64,000 bases of DNA from Fuscovulum blasticum DSM 2131 (GTDB lineage: Bacteria > Pseudomonadota > Alphaproteobacteria > Rhodobacterales > Rhodobacteraceae), in the NCBI RefSeq assembly GCF_003034965.1, contig NZ_PZKE01000002.1, forward strand, positions 1 to 64,000, given 5' to 3'. Below the pieces are notes generated by a model. That model was not told the origin of the DNA. It saw only the letters and a program-made list of their open reading frames with translations, and ran no database searches. Made by a program: the position numbers and the translations under genes. Each line of letters starts with the position of its first letter. The first letter of the stretch is position 1. Shown here one piece after another: positions 8,310 to 16,095 of this stretch.

Positions 8310-9089
8310 TCAGACCTGCAGGACCGAAGAGACCAGCAGTTGCGTATAGGCGTGCTGCGGGTCGTCCAGCACCTGGTCGGTCAGGCCCTGCTCGACCACC
8401 CGGCCCGATTTCATCACCATCAGCCGGTCGGCCAGCAGGCGCACCACCGCCAGATCATGCGTCACGATGATGACCGACAGGCCAAGGTCGCGCACCAGCC
8501 CGCGCAGCAGGTCCAGAAGCCGCGCCTGCACGCTGACATCAAGACCCCCGGTCGGTTCGTCCATGAACACCAGCCGCGGTCCGGTCACCAGATTGCGCGC
8601 GATCTGCAACCGCTGCTGCATCCCGCCGGAAAAGGCGCTTGGCCGGTCGTCGATCCGGTCGGCGGCAATCTCCACCCGTCCCAGCCAGTCGGCCGCCTTG
8701 CCGCGGATCTGACCGTAATGCCGCGCCCCCACGGCCATCAGCCGTTCGCCCACATTGCCGCCCGCGCTGACGCCCATCCGCAGACCGTCACGCGGATTCT
8801 GATGGACAAAGGCCCAGTCGGTGCGTGACAGCCGCCGCCGTTCGGTTTCAGGCAGCGCGCGCAGGTCACGGCCATCATACAGGATGCGGCCTTCGTCCGG
8901 CACCTGATGCCCGGCCAGACAGGCCAGCAGGGTGGATTTGCCCGATCCGCTTTCGCCCACGATCCCCAGCACCTCGCCAGGGTAAAGGTCAAAGCCCACA
9001 TCGGCACAGCCGATGCGCGCACCATAGCGCTTGGTCAGGCCCGACACCGAAAGCAGCGGCGCGGCGGGAAAGGCGGAATGCAGCGTCAT
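8310..9089 (-). CDS. phnK: C-P lyase ATP-binding protein PhnK
   Basis: PhnK is an ABC-type ATPase that binds the PhnGHIJ core and is needed for methylphosphonate breakdown. The 259-residue product has Walker A GESGSGKST, Q-loop HQNPRDGLRM, signature FSGGMQQR and Walker B VFMDEPTGGLD, all matching PhnK. The ATG at 9089 overlaps the phnJ stop as ATGA. Operon order is phnG-H-I-J-K-corA-L-N. Confidence 0.94.
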   Translation of the reverse strand: MTLHSAFPAAPLLSVSGLTKRYGARIGCADVGFDLYPGEVLGIVGESGSGKSTLLACLAGHQVPDEGRILYDGRDLRALPETERRRLSRTDWAFVHQNPRDGLRMGVSAGGNVGERLMAVGARHYGQIRGKAADWLGRVEIAADRIDDRPSAFSGGMQQRLQIARNLVTGPRLVFMDEPTGGLDVSVQARLLDLLRGLVRDLGLSVIIVTHDLAVVRLLADRLMVMKSGRVVEQGLTDQVLDDPQHAYTQLLVSSVLQV

Positions 9090-10006
9090 GCCGGAACCTC
9101 GGGCTCTGCGCAAAATCCTTCGAAGGATTTTGCAAATTTCTTCGAAGAAATTTGCGCCGTGCCCAGCCGGCCCAGATGGCCCGCCGCCTGCCGCCCGGCG
9201 CAGAAATCGGTGTCGGAACAGACGAACATCCGCCCGCCCGCATCATCGGTAATCACCTCGTCCAGATAGCTGTGCGCCGCCCCGCACAGGTCGCAGTCCT
9301 GCGCGGCCTTGCTGGGCTCGAACGGGTGATCGTCGAAATCAAGGCTGACCACCCGGCTATGCGGCGGCAGCGCATAGATCCGCTGTTCCCGCCCCGCGCC
9401 GAACAACTGGATCGCCGGGTTGCCCGACAGTTTCGGATTGTCGAACTTCGGGATGGGTGACGGGTCCATCACATAGCGCCCTTCCACCCGCACCGGATAG
9501 GCATAGGCGGTGGCAATCTGGCCGTGGCGCGCGATGTCCTCATACAGTTTCACATGCATCAGCCCGTATTCCTCAAGCTCGTGCATCTTGCGCGTCTCGG
9601 TCTCGCGCGGTTCCAGAAAGCGCAGGGGTTCGGGGATCGGCACCTGATAGACCAGGATCTGCCCCGCCTGCAGCGGCTGTTCGGGGATGCGGTGGCGGGT
9701 CTGGATCAGCGTCGCCTCTTCCGTGTGTTCGGTCACGGCAACGCCCGCCGTGCGCTGAAAGAACTTGCGGATGCTGACCGCGTTGGTGGTGTCATCCGCG
9801 CCCTGGTCAATGACCTTGAGCCGGTCTTCCGGCACCAGACAGGCCGCCGTAACCTGCACGCCCCCGGTGCCCCAGCCATAGGGCATGGGCATTTCCCGGC
9901 TGGCGAAGGGCACCTGATAGCCTGGCACCGCCAGCGCCTTCAGCAGCGCGCGACGGATCATCCGCTTGGTCTGTTCGTCAAGATATGCGAAGTTGTAGTC
10001 AGACAC
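9086..10006 (-). CDS. phnJ: C-P lyase catalytic subunit, radical SAM (alpha-D-ribose 1-methylphosphonate 5-phosphate lyase)
   Basis: PhnJ breaks the carbon-phosphorus bond by S-adenosylmethionine radical chemistry. The 306-residue protein keeps all four key cysteines with exact family spacing: Cys238, Cys241 and Cys263 for the iron-sulfur cluster and Cys269 as the catalytic thiyl residue (C-x2-C-x21-C-x5-C, as in E. coli). The GTG at 10006 gives the correct N-terminus (SDYNFAYLDEQTKR) and a G-rich ribosome site lies upstream; the longer frame has no family support. The C-terminus carries about 22 extra residues compared with the usual family length, encoded by two palindromes (see repeat at 9111-9154). 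Confidence 0.95.
   Translation of the reverse strand: MSDYNFAYLDEQTKRMIRRALLKALAVPGYQVPFASREMPMPYGWGTGGVQVTAACLVPEDRLKVIDQGADDTTNAVSIRKFFQRTAGVAVTEHTEEATLIQTRHRIPEQPLQAGQILVYQVPIPEPLRFLEPRETETRKMHELEEYGLMHVKLYEDIARHGQIATAYAYPVRVEGRYVMDPSPIPKFDNPKLSGNPAIQLFGAGREQRIYALPPHSRVVSLDFDDHPFEPSKAAQDCDLCGAAHSYLDEVITDDAGGRMFVCSDTDFCAGRQAAGHLGRLGTAQISSKKFAKSFEGFCAEPEVPA
9111..9154. repeat. Two abutting 22-bp perfect palindromes centred on TTCGAA, inside the end of phnJ
   Basis: Bases 9111-9132 form a perfect palindrome (arm CAAAATCCTTC) and 9133-9154 form a second one (arm CAAATTTCTTC). They touch without a gap and share the TTCGAA centre. Both are AT-rich, unlike the surrounding coding DNA. They encode PhnJ residues 285-299 in frame. 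Similar TTCGAA-centred palindromes are dispersed in Rhodobacterales genomes (recollection, not checked), so this looks like an inserted repeat element. Confidence 0.8.
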
Positions 10007-10030
10007 GCCCGCCCCCTGCCCTGTGGTGCC

Positions 10031-10189
10031 ACGCTGAGCCAGATCGACCTGCCCGCCGCCGCCCTGCTGGCCGCCATCGTGATCGTGGTCCTGGGGCCGA
10101 TGGTCTGGCTGCTGTGGCTGAAGCTGCGCGCCCTGTTTCGCGCGATGATCGCCCTGCGCGATCGGATCGACCGCAGCCAACGCTGGTGA
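10031..10189 (+). CDS. Small single-helix membrane ORF on the opposite strand between phnJ and phnI, no standard start
   Basis: The frame ending at 10189 encodes a convincing small membrane protein: a hydrophobic helix (AAALLAAIVIVVLGPMVWLLWL) followed by a basic amphipathic tail (RALFRAMIALRDRIDRSQRW). I split that quoted helix here: AAALLAAIVIV then VLGPMVWLLWL. Nearly every third codon base is G or C, as in the real genes, while the minus strand here reads as low-complexity nonsense. However, there is no ATG, GTG or TTG in a sensible place; the best candidate is ACG at 10031 (giving about 52 residues). It faces the phnJ start and converges on phnI. It may be a gene with a rare start, or a remnant whose start mutated. 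Confidence 0.45.
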   Translation, partial: TLSQIDLPAAALLAAIVIVVLGPMVWLLWLKLRALFRAMIALRDRIDRSQRW

Positions 10190-10197
10190 AAGGCCGC

Positions 10198-11286
10198 TCA
10201 TTCCGCCGCCTCCTGCCGGCTTGCCGCCGTGGCCTCGGCCCGCAGGCGGCGGATCAGTTCCAGCTCGGCCTGAAAATCAACGTAATGCGGCAGCTTGATG
10301 TGTTCCAGAAACCCGGTCGCCTGGATGTTGTCGCAATGCGACAGGACGAATTCCTCATCCTGCGCCGGGGCGCCAACGTAATCCTCGCCCAGTTCCTTCC
10401 AGCGCAGCGCACGATCAACCAGCGACATGGCAATCGCCTTGCGTTCGCTCTGGCCGAAGACCAGCCCATATCCACGGGTGAACTGCGGCGGTTCGGTCTT
10501 GCTGCCCTTGAACTGGTTGACCGTCTCGCATTCGGTCAGCTCGACCTCGCCGATCTCGACCGCGAAGCCCAGTTCGGGGATCTCCACCTCGACCGCGACA
10601 GCGCCGATGCGCAATTCGCCCACGAAGGCATGGGTGCGGCCATAGCCGCGCTGCGTGGAATAGGCCAGCGACAGGATGAACCCTTCGTCGCCACGAGTGA
10701 TGGCCTGCAACCGCAACGCCCGGTCGGCGGGCAGCTCCAGCGGTTCGCGCGTCAGGTCGGGCGGCACGGCATCGCAGGGCGGCGCAGCCTCGATCAGCCC
10801 GTCGCGGTTCAGGAAGCCGGTCACATGCGGCACGGGGCCCGTCTGCGCGGGCACCGTGGCGGCGGCGGGCACCTCGTCCCCGGCTGCCAAGCGGAAATCC
10901 AGCAGGCGATGGGTATAATCGAAGGTCGGCCCCAGAACCTGCCCGCCGGGCAGATCCTTGAAGGTGGCGCTGATGCGGCGGTCCACCGCCATGGCGGCGG
11001 TCTCCACCGGGTTCGACGCCCCCAGCCGTGGCAACGTGGTGCGATAGGCGCGGATCAGGAACACCGCCTCGATCAGATCGCCCCGCGCCTGCTTGATGGC
11101 CAGCGCGGCAAGGTCGGGGTCGTAAAGCGACCCTTCCGCCATGACCCGGTTGACCGCCAGCCGCATCTGTTCGCGGATCTGCGCCACGGTCAGCTCCGGC
11201 ACCGCCGGATCGCCCCGGCGCTCCTCGGCCAGCCAGCCATGGGCATTGTCGATGGCGCGTTCGCCCCCTTTCACGGCAACATACAT
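10198..11286 (-). CDS. phnI: C-P lyase core subunit, purine ribosyltransferase PhnI
   Basis: PhnI, with PhnG, PhnH and PhnL, displaces adenine from ATP by phosphonate to give ribose 1-phosphonate 5-triphosphate. The 362-residue product begins MYVAVKGGERAI and has the family blocks LYDPDLAALAIKQARGD, VFLIRAYRTTLPRLG, THRLLDFRLAAGDEV and FILSLAYSTQRGYGRTH. Its ATG overlaps the phnH stop (ATGA). The 191-bp gap to the phnJ start is the only real break in the operon and is where the opposite-strand membrane ORF lies. Confidence 0.95.
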   Translation of the reverse strand: MYVAVKGGERAIDNAHGWLAEERRGDPAVPELTVAQIREQMRLAVNRVMAEGSLYDPDLAALAIKQARGDLIEAVFLIRAYRTTLPRLGASNPVETAAMAVDRRISATFKDLPGGQVLGPTFDYTHRLLDFRLAAGDEVPAAATVPAQTGPVPHVTGFLNRDGLIEAAPPCDAVPPDLTREPLELPADRALRLQAITRGDEGFILSLAYSTQRGYGRTHAFVGELRIGAVAVEVEIPELGFAVEIGEVELTECETVNQFKGSKTEPPQFTRGYGLVFGQSERKAIAMSLVDRALRWKELGEDYVGAPAQDEEFVLSHCDNIQATGFLEHIKLPHYVDFQAELELIRRLRAEATAASRQEAAE

Positions 11287-11863
11287 CAGACAGCCTCCAC
11301 GCGGGTGGACCGGGGCAGCGCGGCAAGATGGTCGCCGCAGGTGAAGATCGTGTCGAAGCCCAGCGGAAACAGCGCCCGGTTGGCGCGGAAGGCTTCGGTC
11401 TCGGGCAGGCTGAGCTTGGCCGTCGTCTCGATCCCCGGCCGGCCAGCATGGCGCCCCGGTTTTCCAGCCGGTCCATCTCGACGATCAGCGTCGCCGATCG
11501 GTCGGGGTAATCCGGCTGCCCGATGCGAAACCGGCTGACCGGCTGCAAGGCAGACCAGCGGCCCAGAGCAAAGGCCGCCGCATCCGCCCCGACCAGCGGC
11601 GCGCCAATGTGGAAGGCCACCCAGTCGCGCACCGCCGGGCAATCGGCATCGCCCGCCAGATGCAGCGGCGTGGTGCCATCGGCCAGCACCAGCAGCGCCA
11701 CGCCCGCCGCCGGGGACAGCGGCGCGGGCGGCTGCGCGCCGTCAACCCGGTGAATCGTGCCGGGCCGCGCCATCGCCTCCATCAGCGCGCGAAAGGCGCG
11801 GGCCGATTGCACAGGCGCCTCGGCAAAGCCGCCCGACAGGCTGGTCAGAACATCGGCGGTCAT
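11286..11863 (-). pseudogene. phnH: C-P lyase core subunit PhnH, interrupted by a single-base frameshift
   Basis: The first part (11863 to about 11440) encodes a normal PhnH N-terminus (MTADVLTSLSGGFAEAPVQ) up to ENRGAMLAG. The conserved rest (PGIETTAKLSLPE, then ALFPLGFDTIFTCGDHLAAL and PRSTRVEAV) continues in a different frame. The plus strand reads atccccggccggcc at 11431-11444; one extra G near 11437-11438 would restore GPGIE and give a 192-residue protein. Both ends keep ATGA overlaps with phnG and phnI. Because PhnH is essential for the core complex in E. coli, the lesion is either a real inactivation or a homopolymer sequencing error. Confidence 0.9.
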
Positions 11864-12303
11864 GCGTCCTCTCCCCGGACCATGGTGAAGAAATCAACCT
11901 TGGTGGCCGCCGCGCGGGCGGCGCGGGCGGCGCGGCGCCCCTCGGCCTCGGCCCGCAGCACCTCAAGCACATCGGCCCGGACGCGCGGCGCAGCCTCGGT
12001 CTGCATCAGCGCATCGGCCACGGCGGCGCGGGTGGCATGGGCGCGGTCGCGGCCCTGCACCCAGGCATGGCCCACTGCGCCGCCCGCCAGCCGCACCGAA
12101 CAGCGGGTGACGGTCATTTCGCCCAGGTTGAAGGCGGCCCCCGTGGCCCCTGCCCGGCCCCGCACCATCACGGCGCCAGTTTCCGGGCTGCGCAGCAGGT
12201 CATGTGGCGGCAAGTCGGGCATCAGCGCGGCCAGCCGCGCCGGCGGCGCCTTGGCCAGCACGGACATCCAGTCCTGCCGGGCGGTGATTGGGGTCTCGGT
12301 CAT
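11860..12303 (-). CDS. phnG: C-P lyase core subunit PhnG
   Basis: PhnG is part of the PhnGHIJ core. The 147-residue product starts at 12303 (MTETPITARQDWMSVLAKA) and has the family blocks MVRGRAGATGAAFNLGEMTVTR (two parts: MVRGRAGATG, AAFNLGEMTVTR) and RCSVRL, VGHAWVQGRD. It is the first gene of the C-P lyase operon and is divergent from phnF across a 118-bp control region. Its stop overlaps the phnH start as ATGA. Confidence 0.93.
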   Translation of the reverse strand: MTETPITARQDWMSVLAKAPPARLAALMPDLPPHDLLRSPETGAVMVRGRAGATGAAFNLGEMTVTRCSVRLAGGAVGHAWVQGRDRAHATRAAVADALMQTEAAPRVRADVLEVLRAEAEGRRAARAARAAATKVDFFTMVRGEDA

Positions 12304-12326
12304 CCGGTCCTCGACATCTTGCGAAG

Positions 12327-12354
12327 TTGTCTGTTTATCTATACAACTAGACAA
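12327..12354. promoter_or_regulatory. Probable PhnF operator between divergent phnG and phnF
   Basis: TTGTCT (12327-12332) and AGACAA (12349-12354) form an inverted repeat, with an inner TATACAACTAGAC stretch that on the other strand reads GTCTAGTTGTATA. This resembles operators of HutC-type GntR regulators (GTNTAGAC-like halves). It is an AT-rich island in the GC-rich control region of both phnF and the C-P lyase operon, so autoregulation and repression by PhnF is the natural inference. Confidence 0.6.
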
Positions 12355-12421
12355 GTATCTACGCCGCCGCCCGAGTCGGCTCAAGAGAAAAGCTGTGAAA
12401 CTTTCATGACAGGAGGGCCGG

Positions 12422-13141
12422 ATGCCCCGCCCCGCGCTGTGGACCGCCATCGCAGACCGGCTGAAGGCCGAGATTGCCGATGCCCTGTATCGCCCCGGTG
12501 ACAAACTGCCGACCGAGGCCGAACTGGCCGCGCGGTTCGGCGTGAACCGCCATACCGTGCGCCACGCGCTGGCCGCGCTGGCCGAGGCGGGGCTGGTCCA
12601 TGCCCGGCGGGGCGCGGGGGTGTTCGTCGCGGCGCGGCCCACCGATTATGCGCTGGGGCGGCGGGTGCGCTTCCACCAGAACGTGGCGGCCTCGGGGCGA
12701 ACGCCGTCGCGGCGGATCACCCGGCTGGAAACCCGCCCCGCCAGCCCGCGCGAGGCCGAGGCCCTGCACCTGCCCGCCGGAGAGCCGGTTCATGTGGTGG
12801 AAGGCGTGTCGCTGGCGGACGGGCAGCCGCTGGCGGCGTTCCGTTCGGTCCTGCCCGCCGCCCTGTTGCCGGGGTTTCCGGCGGTCATGGCGACTGAGGC
12901 CTCGATCACCGCCGCGCTGGCGGCCTGCGGCGTGACCGACTACACCCGCGCCGAAACCCGGCTGACCGCCAAACTGGCCGATCCGGTTCTGGCGCTGGCC
13001 CTGCAGGTGCAGACCAGCGCGCCGGTGCTGCGCTCGGTGGCGGTGAACGTGGATTCCACTGGCCGGCCGGTCGAATTCGGCACCACCTGGTTCGCGGGCG
13101 ACCGGGTCACGCTGACCGTGAACCCGGATCAGGCGTCGTAA
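12422..13141 (+). CDS. phnF: GntR-family (HutC subfamily) phosphonate regulator PhnF
   Basis: The 239-residue protein has an N-terminal winged-helix domain (residues 1-70: RLKAEIADALYRPGDKLPTE, ARFGVNRHTVRHALAALAEAG) and a UTRA ligand-binding domain (about 85-235). This matches PhnF, the transcriptional regulator encoded at the head of C-P lyase operons. An AGGAGG ribosome site precedes the ATG. It is divergent from phnG, with a probable operator between them, and its last 13 bases overlap the end of the convergent acetyltransferase gene. Confidence 0.92.
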   Translation: MPRPALWTAIADRLKAEIADALYRPGDKLPTEAELAARFGVNRHTVRHALAALAEAGLVHARRGAGVFVAARPTDYALGRRVRFHQNVAASGRTPSRRITRLETRPASPREAEALHLPAGEPVHVVEGVSLADGQPLAAFRSVLPAALLPGFPAVMATEASITAALAACGVTDYTRAETRLTAKLADPVLALALQVQTSAPVLRSVAVNVDSTGRPVEFGTTWFAGDRVTLTVNPDQAS

Positions 13142-13797
13142 CGGTCCAGGAACTCTTCCGCCCGCAGCGCCCGGAAATCGGCCAGCGCGTCCCGCAGGCG
13201 GCTGTGGTCCCAGTCCCACCAGGCCAGCGCCAGCAGGCGGTCGATCACCGCCTGCGGAAAGCGGGATCGCAGCGGCGTGGCCGGGCAACCGGCGACAATC
13301 TGGAACGGACCCACATCGCGCGTGACCACGGCCCCGGCGGCGACAATGGCGCCGATGCCGATGCTCACCTCGGGCTTGATGATCGCACCATGGCCGATCC
13401 AGCAATCGGCGCCCAGCTCGGTCCGCCGCGCGGCCCGGGCGGCGAAAAAGGCAGCGTCATCCGTCACATCGGGCCAGTAATAGCTGGACCGATACAGGAA
13501 ATGGTGCTGCGCGGCATGGGTGAAAGGGTGATCGGTCGGCCCGATCCGCGTCATCGCGGCGATATTGGCGAAGCGGCCCACGGTGGTATTGGCGATGTCG
13601 GCCATCCGGTCGCAATAGGCATAGGCCCGGAAGGCCGAGTTCAGGATGCGAGAGGCGGCACCCACCTCGGTCCAGCCTTCGAAGGTTGATGCCTGGATCA
13701 GGCAATCGGGGTGGATCAGCGGACCAGAGGCCGAAAGACGTGCGCCACGATGCGACGCCTGCTCAGTTCCGGCCTTTTCAAGCAGTTGCGGTTCCAT
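13129..13797 (-). CDS. Hexapeptide-repeat acetyltransferase of phosphonate operons
   Basis: The 222-residue product is a left-handed beta-helix acyltransferase. Hexapeptide repeats run through GHGAIIKPEVSIGIGAIVAA and GAVVTRDVGPFQIVAGCPAT, with the cofactor-contact stretch just after. It matches the family annotated as phosphonate-metabolism transferase (chloramphenicol acetyltransferase-like) that sits next to phnCDE in many Alphaproteobacteria. Acetylation of an aminoalkylphosphonate is a likely role, by analogy with PhnO, but the substrate is not known. It closes the phnM2-phnC-D-E1-E2 transcription unit, 12 bases after phnE2. Confidence 0.85.
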   Translation of the reverse strand: MEPQLLEKAGTEQASHRGARLSASGPLIHPDCLIQASTFEGWTEVGAASRILNSAFRAYAYCDRMADIANTTVGRFANIAAMTRIGPTDHPFTHAAQHHFLYRSSYYWPDVTDDAAFFAARAARRTELGADCWIGHGAIIKPEVSIGIGAIVAAGAVVTRDVGPFQIVAGCPATPLRSRFPQAVIDRLLALAWWDWDHSRLRDALADFRALRAEEFLDRYDA

Positions 13798-13809
13798 GTT
13801 CAGCCCTTC

Positions 13810-15153
13810 TCAGCTTTTGCCGCCCGCATCGCCCTTGATCAACCGGCGGCGCAGCCAGCCGGACAGGCTGTCCATCGCCATGACCATCAGCACGATCAGC
13901 ACCATGTAATAGGCCACCTCTTCCCAGTCCTTCTGGGTGATGATCGCCTGCGTCAGCAGCAGCCCGATGCCGCCGCCGACAATGGCGCCAATCACGGTGG
14001 CGCTGCGGGTGTTCGATTCCAGGTAGTACAGGACTTGCGACAGCAGCACCGGCGTCACCTGCGGGATCACTCCGAACCGCGCCCGTTGCAGCCGCCCCGC
14101 CCCGGTCGAGCGGATGCCCTCGACCTGCTTTTCGTCGATGTTCTCCAGCGCCTCGGAAAACAGCTTGCCGAAACTGCCGGTGTCGGTGATCAGGATCGCC
14201 AGCGCCCCGGTCATCGGGCCGGGGCCAAAGGCGCGCGACAGGACGATGGTCCAGATCAGCCCGTCCACGCCGCGTATGAAGTCGAAGACCCGGCGGAAGG
14301 CAAAGCGCACCAGCCGCACCGGCATCATGTTCGATGCGGCCAGAAACCCCAGCGGCAGCGCGATCAGCGCCGCGCCCATGGTGCCAAGGAAGGCCATCAG
14401 CACGGTTTCGAACAGCGCCCAGACCACATCGCCATGGTGCCACATCTTGTTGTGCCAGAAATCCGACACCATGCCGGCGATGTTGGACCGGGCCGGGTCA
14501 ACCCGGTCACCGACCAGCGCCAGCCGGGCCAGTTCCAGCGGCCCCCTGCCATAAAACGGGCTGTCCAGCGTAAAAAAGAACTGCTCCCACCCCGGTTCGT
14601 ACCGGAAGGTTTCCACCTTGGACCGCGAATAGCTGAACCGCCCCGCGTCGGTGGTGACGGACACCTTGTTCTCGGCCACCGAAATCCAGTCCGGCACCGG
14701 GCCGGGCGGCAGGGTCACGACCGGCTTTCCCCCGACCGGATGCACATCCACCACGCCATAACCCGGAATGTCATAGCGCGCGCCGGTGGCGTCATAGGTC
14801 ACGACATGCCCTTGCCCAAGGTCGATGGTGGTGATGCCATCCGCCACCGACACCCAGTCGGGAAAATGGTCAGGCGCATAGGTTCCCTTCGCCTCGCCCT
14901 CGATCGCCACCGTCAGCGCGCCGGAACGGTTGTCGCGGGTGACATGGGTCTTGTGCGACCAGAAGTCGGCCAGCAGGATGGCGGCATTGTCCATCCGGGC
15001 GCGGGCGGCCAGCCCCGCCAGATCGAAGGACACCGCGGCATAGAGCAGATAGGCCAGGATCAGCGCCGGCACCGCCAGCGCCAGACGGCGGCGGCGGTCG
15101 AAGCTGCGGGTCACGGTTTCGGCCAGCGAAGGCGCATGGGATACGGCGGTCAT
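13810..15153 (-). CDS. phnE: Phosphonate ABC transporter permease PhnE, long form with soluble insert
   Basis: The C-terminal half (from about residue 240) is a standard PhnE permease domain with the coupling motif EALENIDEKQVEGIRSTGAG. Unlike the companion permease (292 residues), this 447-residue protein has a soluble segment of about 150-190 residues between its first transmembrane helix and the permease domain. The insert contains two similar units, PDWVSVADGITTI and PDWISVAENKVSV, suggesting a duplicated beta-structure probably exposed to the periplasm. It overlaps nothing and lies 4 bases after the first permease gene. Confidence 0.92.
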   Translation of the reverse strand: MTAVSHAPSLAETVTRSFDRRRRLALAVPALILAYLLYAAVSFDLAGLAARARMDNAAILLADFWSHKTHVTRDNRSGALTVAIEGEAKGTYAPDHFPDWVSVADGITTIDLGQGHVVTYDATGARYDIPGYGVVDVHPVGGKPVVTLPPGPVPDWISVAENKVSVTTDAGRFSYSRSKVETFRYEPGWEQFFFTLDSPFYGRGPLELARLALVGDRVDPARSNIAGMVSDFWHNKMWHHGDVVWALFETVLMAFLGTMGAALIALPLGFLAASNMMPVRLVRFAFRRVFDFIRGVDGLIWTIVLSRAFGPGPMTGALAILITDTGSFGKLFSEALENIDEKQVEGIRSTGAGRLQRARFGVIPQVTPVLLSQVLYYLESNTRSATVIGAIVGGGIGLLLTQAIITQKDWEEVAYYMVLIVLMVMAMDSLSGWLRRRLIKGDAGGKS

Positions 15154-15157
15154 GGCG

Positions 15158-16036
15158 TCACGCTCCCTTGACCAGACGCGCGCGGGCGCGGTCGGACAGA
15201 CGGTCGATCAGGACAATGGTCACGAACAGCAGCAGGAAGATCGCCACCACCTGATCATAGCGCCCCTGCCCCCATTGCATCGCCAGCTTCAGGTCATGCC
15301 CGATCCCGCCCGAGCCGACGAAGCCCAGAATGGCACTGGCACGGACGTTGATTTCAAACCGCAGCAGCGCATAGGAAATCCAGTTCGGCGCCACCTGCGG
15401 GATCACCCCAAGCAGCATTCTCTGCCCCCAGCTTGCCCCGACCGAGGTCAGCCCTTCGACCGGCTTCAGATCGGCATTCTCGGCCACTTCGGAAAACAGC
15501 TTGCCCAGCGCGCCGGTCGTGTGAACGGCAATGGCGATCACCGCCGGAACCGGGCCACCGCCCAGAATGAAGATCAGCACCAGCGCGATGACGATTTCGG
15601 GAACGGCGCGAAAGGTATCCATCAGCCGGCGGAACAGCGGAATGGCGCGCGGCCAGCGGGCCAGCCCGCGCGTGGCCAGCAGCGACAGCATCACCGCCCC
15701 CAGCGCCCCCAGCAGGGTTGAAACGGCGGCGATGTTGATCGTCTCGATCAGCGAGGGGAAGAATTCGACCAGCCGCCCCGGCAGGTTGGCACGGTTGGCC
15801 CAGGCCTCCGACAACACCTCGGACGGAAAGGCGCCCAGCATGGGCAGGCCGTTCCAGAACCCGCCGGCATTGCGGTCATTGGCCAGAATCCAGCCCGAGG
15901 CCATGAGGCCCACGAACAGCACCAGCAGCACGCCGCCATACATGCGCTTGCGGCGCAGCAGGTCCAGATAGGCGGCGCGGGGGTCCGAAAGATCGGGCCG
16001 GCGGCCGGGCTCAGGCCCGAAGGCAATATCGACCAT
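15158..16036 (-). CDS. phnE: Phosphonate ABC transporter permease PhnE, short form
   Basis: A 292-residue inner-membrane permease with the EAA-type coupling motif EVAENADLKPVEGLTSVGAS and the family block VAPNWISYALLRFEINVRAS. It pairs with the longer PhnE to form the membrane channel fed by PhnD and powered by PhnC. The ATG at 16036 is preferred because a GGAA ribosome site precedes it; a GTG at 16048 is possible but has no such site. Confidence 0.92.
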   Translation of the reverse strand: MVDIAFGPEPGRRPDLSDPRAAYLDLLRRKRMYGGVLLVLFVGLMASGWILANDRNAGGFWNGLPMLGAFPSEVLSEAWANRANLPGRLVEFFPSLIETINIAAVSTLLGALGAVMLSLLATRGLARWPRAIPLFRRLMDTFRAVPEIVIALVLIFILGGGPVPAVIAIAVHTTGALGKLFSEVAENADLKPVEGLTSVGASWGQRMLLGVIPQVAPNWISYALLRFEINVRASAILGFVGSGGIGHDLKLAMQWGQGRYDQVVAIFLLLFVTIVLIDRLSDRARARLVKGA

Positions 16037-16057
16037 GCGAGGTTCCACAAATGAACA

Positions 16058-16081
16058 GCCGGGCCCCTTGCGGGGCCCGGC
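16058..16081 (-). terminator. Intercistronic stem-loop between phnD and phnE
   Basis: A 10-bp perfect GC stem (58-67 with 72-81) closes a four-base loop that reads GCAA on the minus strand, a stabilising GNRA tetraloop. No T-run follows. Such hairpins after binding-protein genes protect the upstream mRNA from decay and give more binding protein than permease; that role is inferred. Confidence 0.7.
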
Positions 16082-16095
16082 GGAAAGACGGCGGA

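Noticed and set aside
10415-11863. A long 482-codon frame starting as PhnH and running over phnI
   Set aside because: Only the first 140 codons are PhnH; the rest is an out-of-frame shadow of phnI caused by the single-base frameshift.
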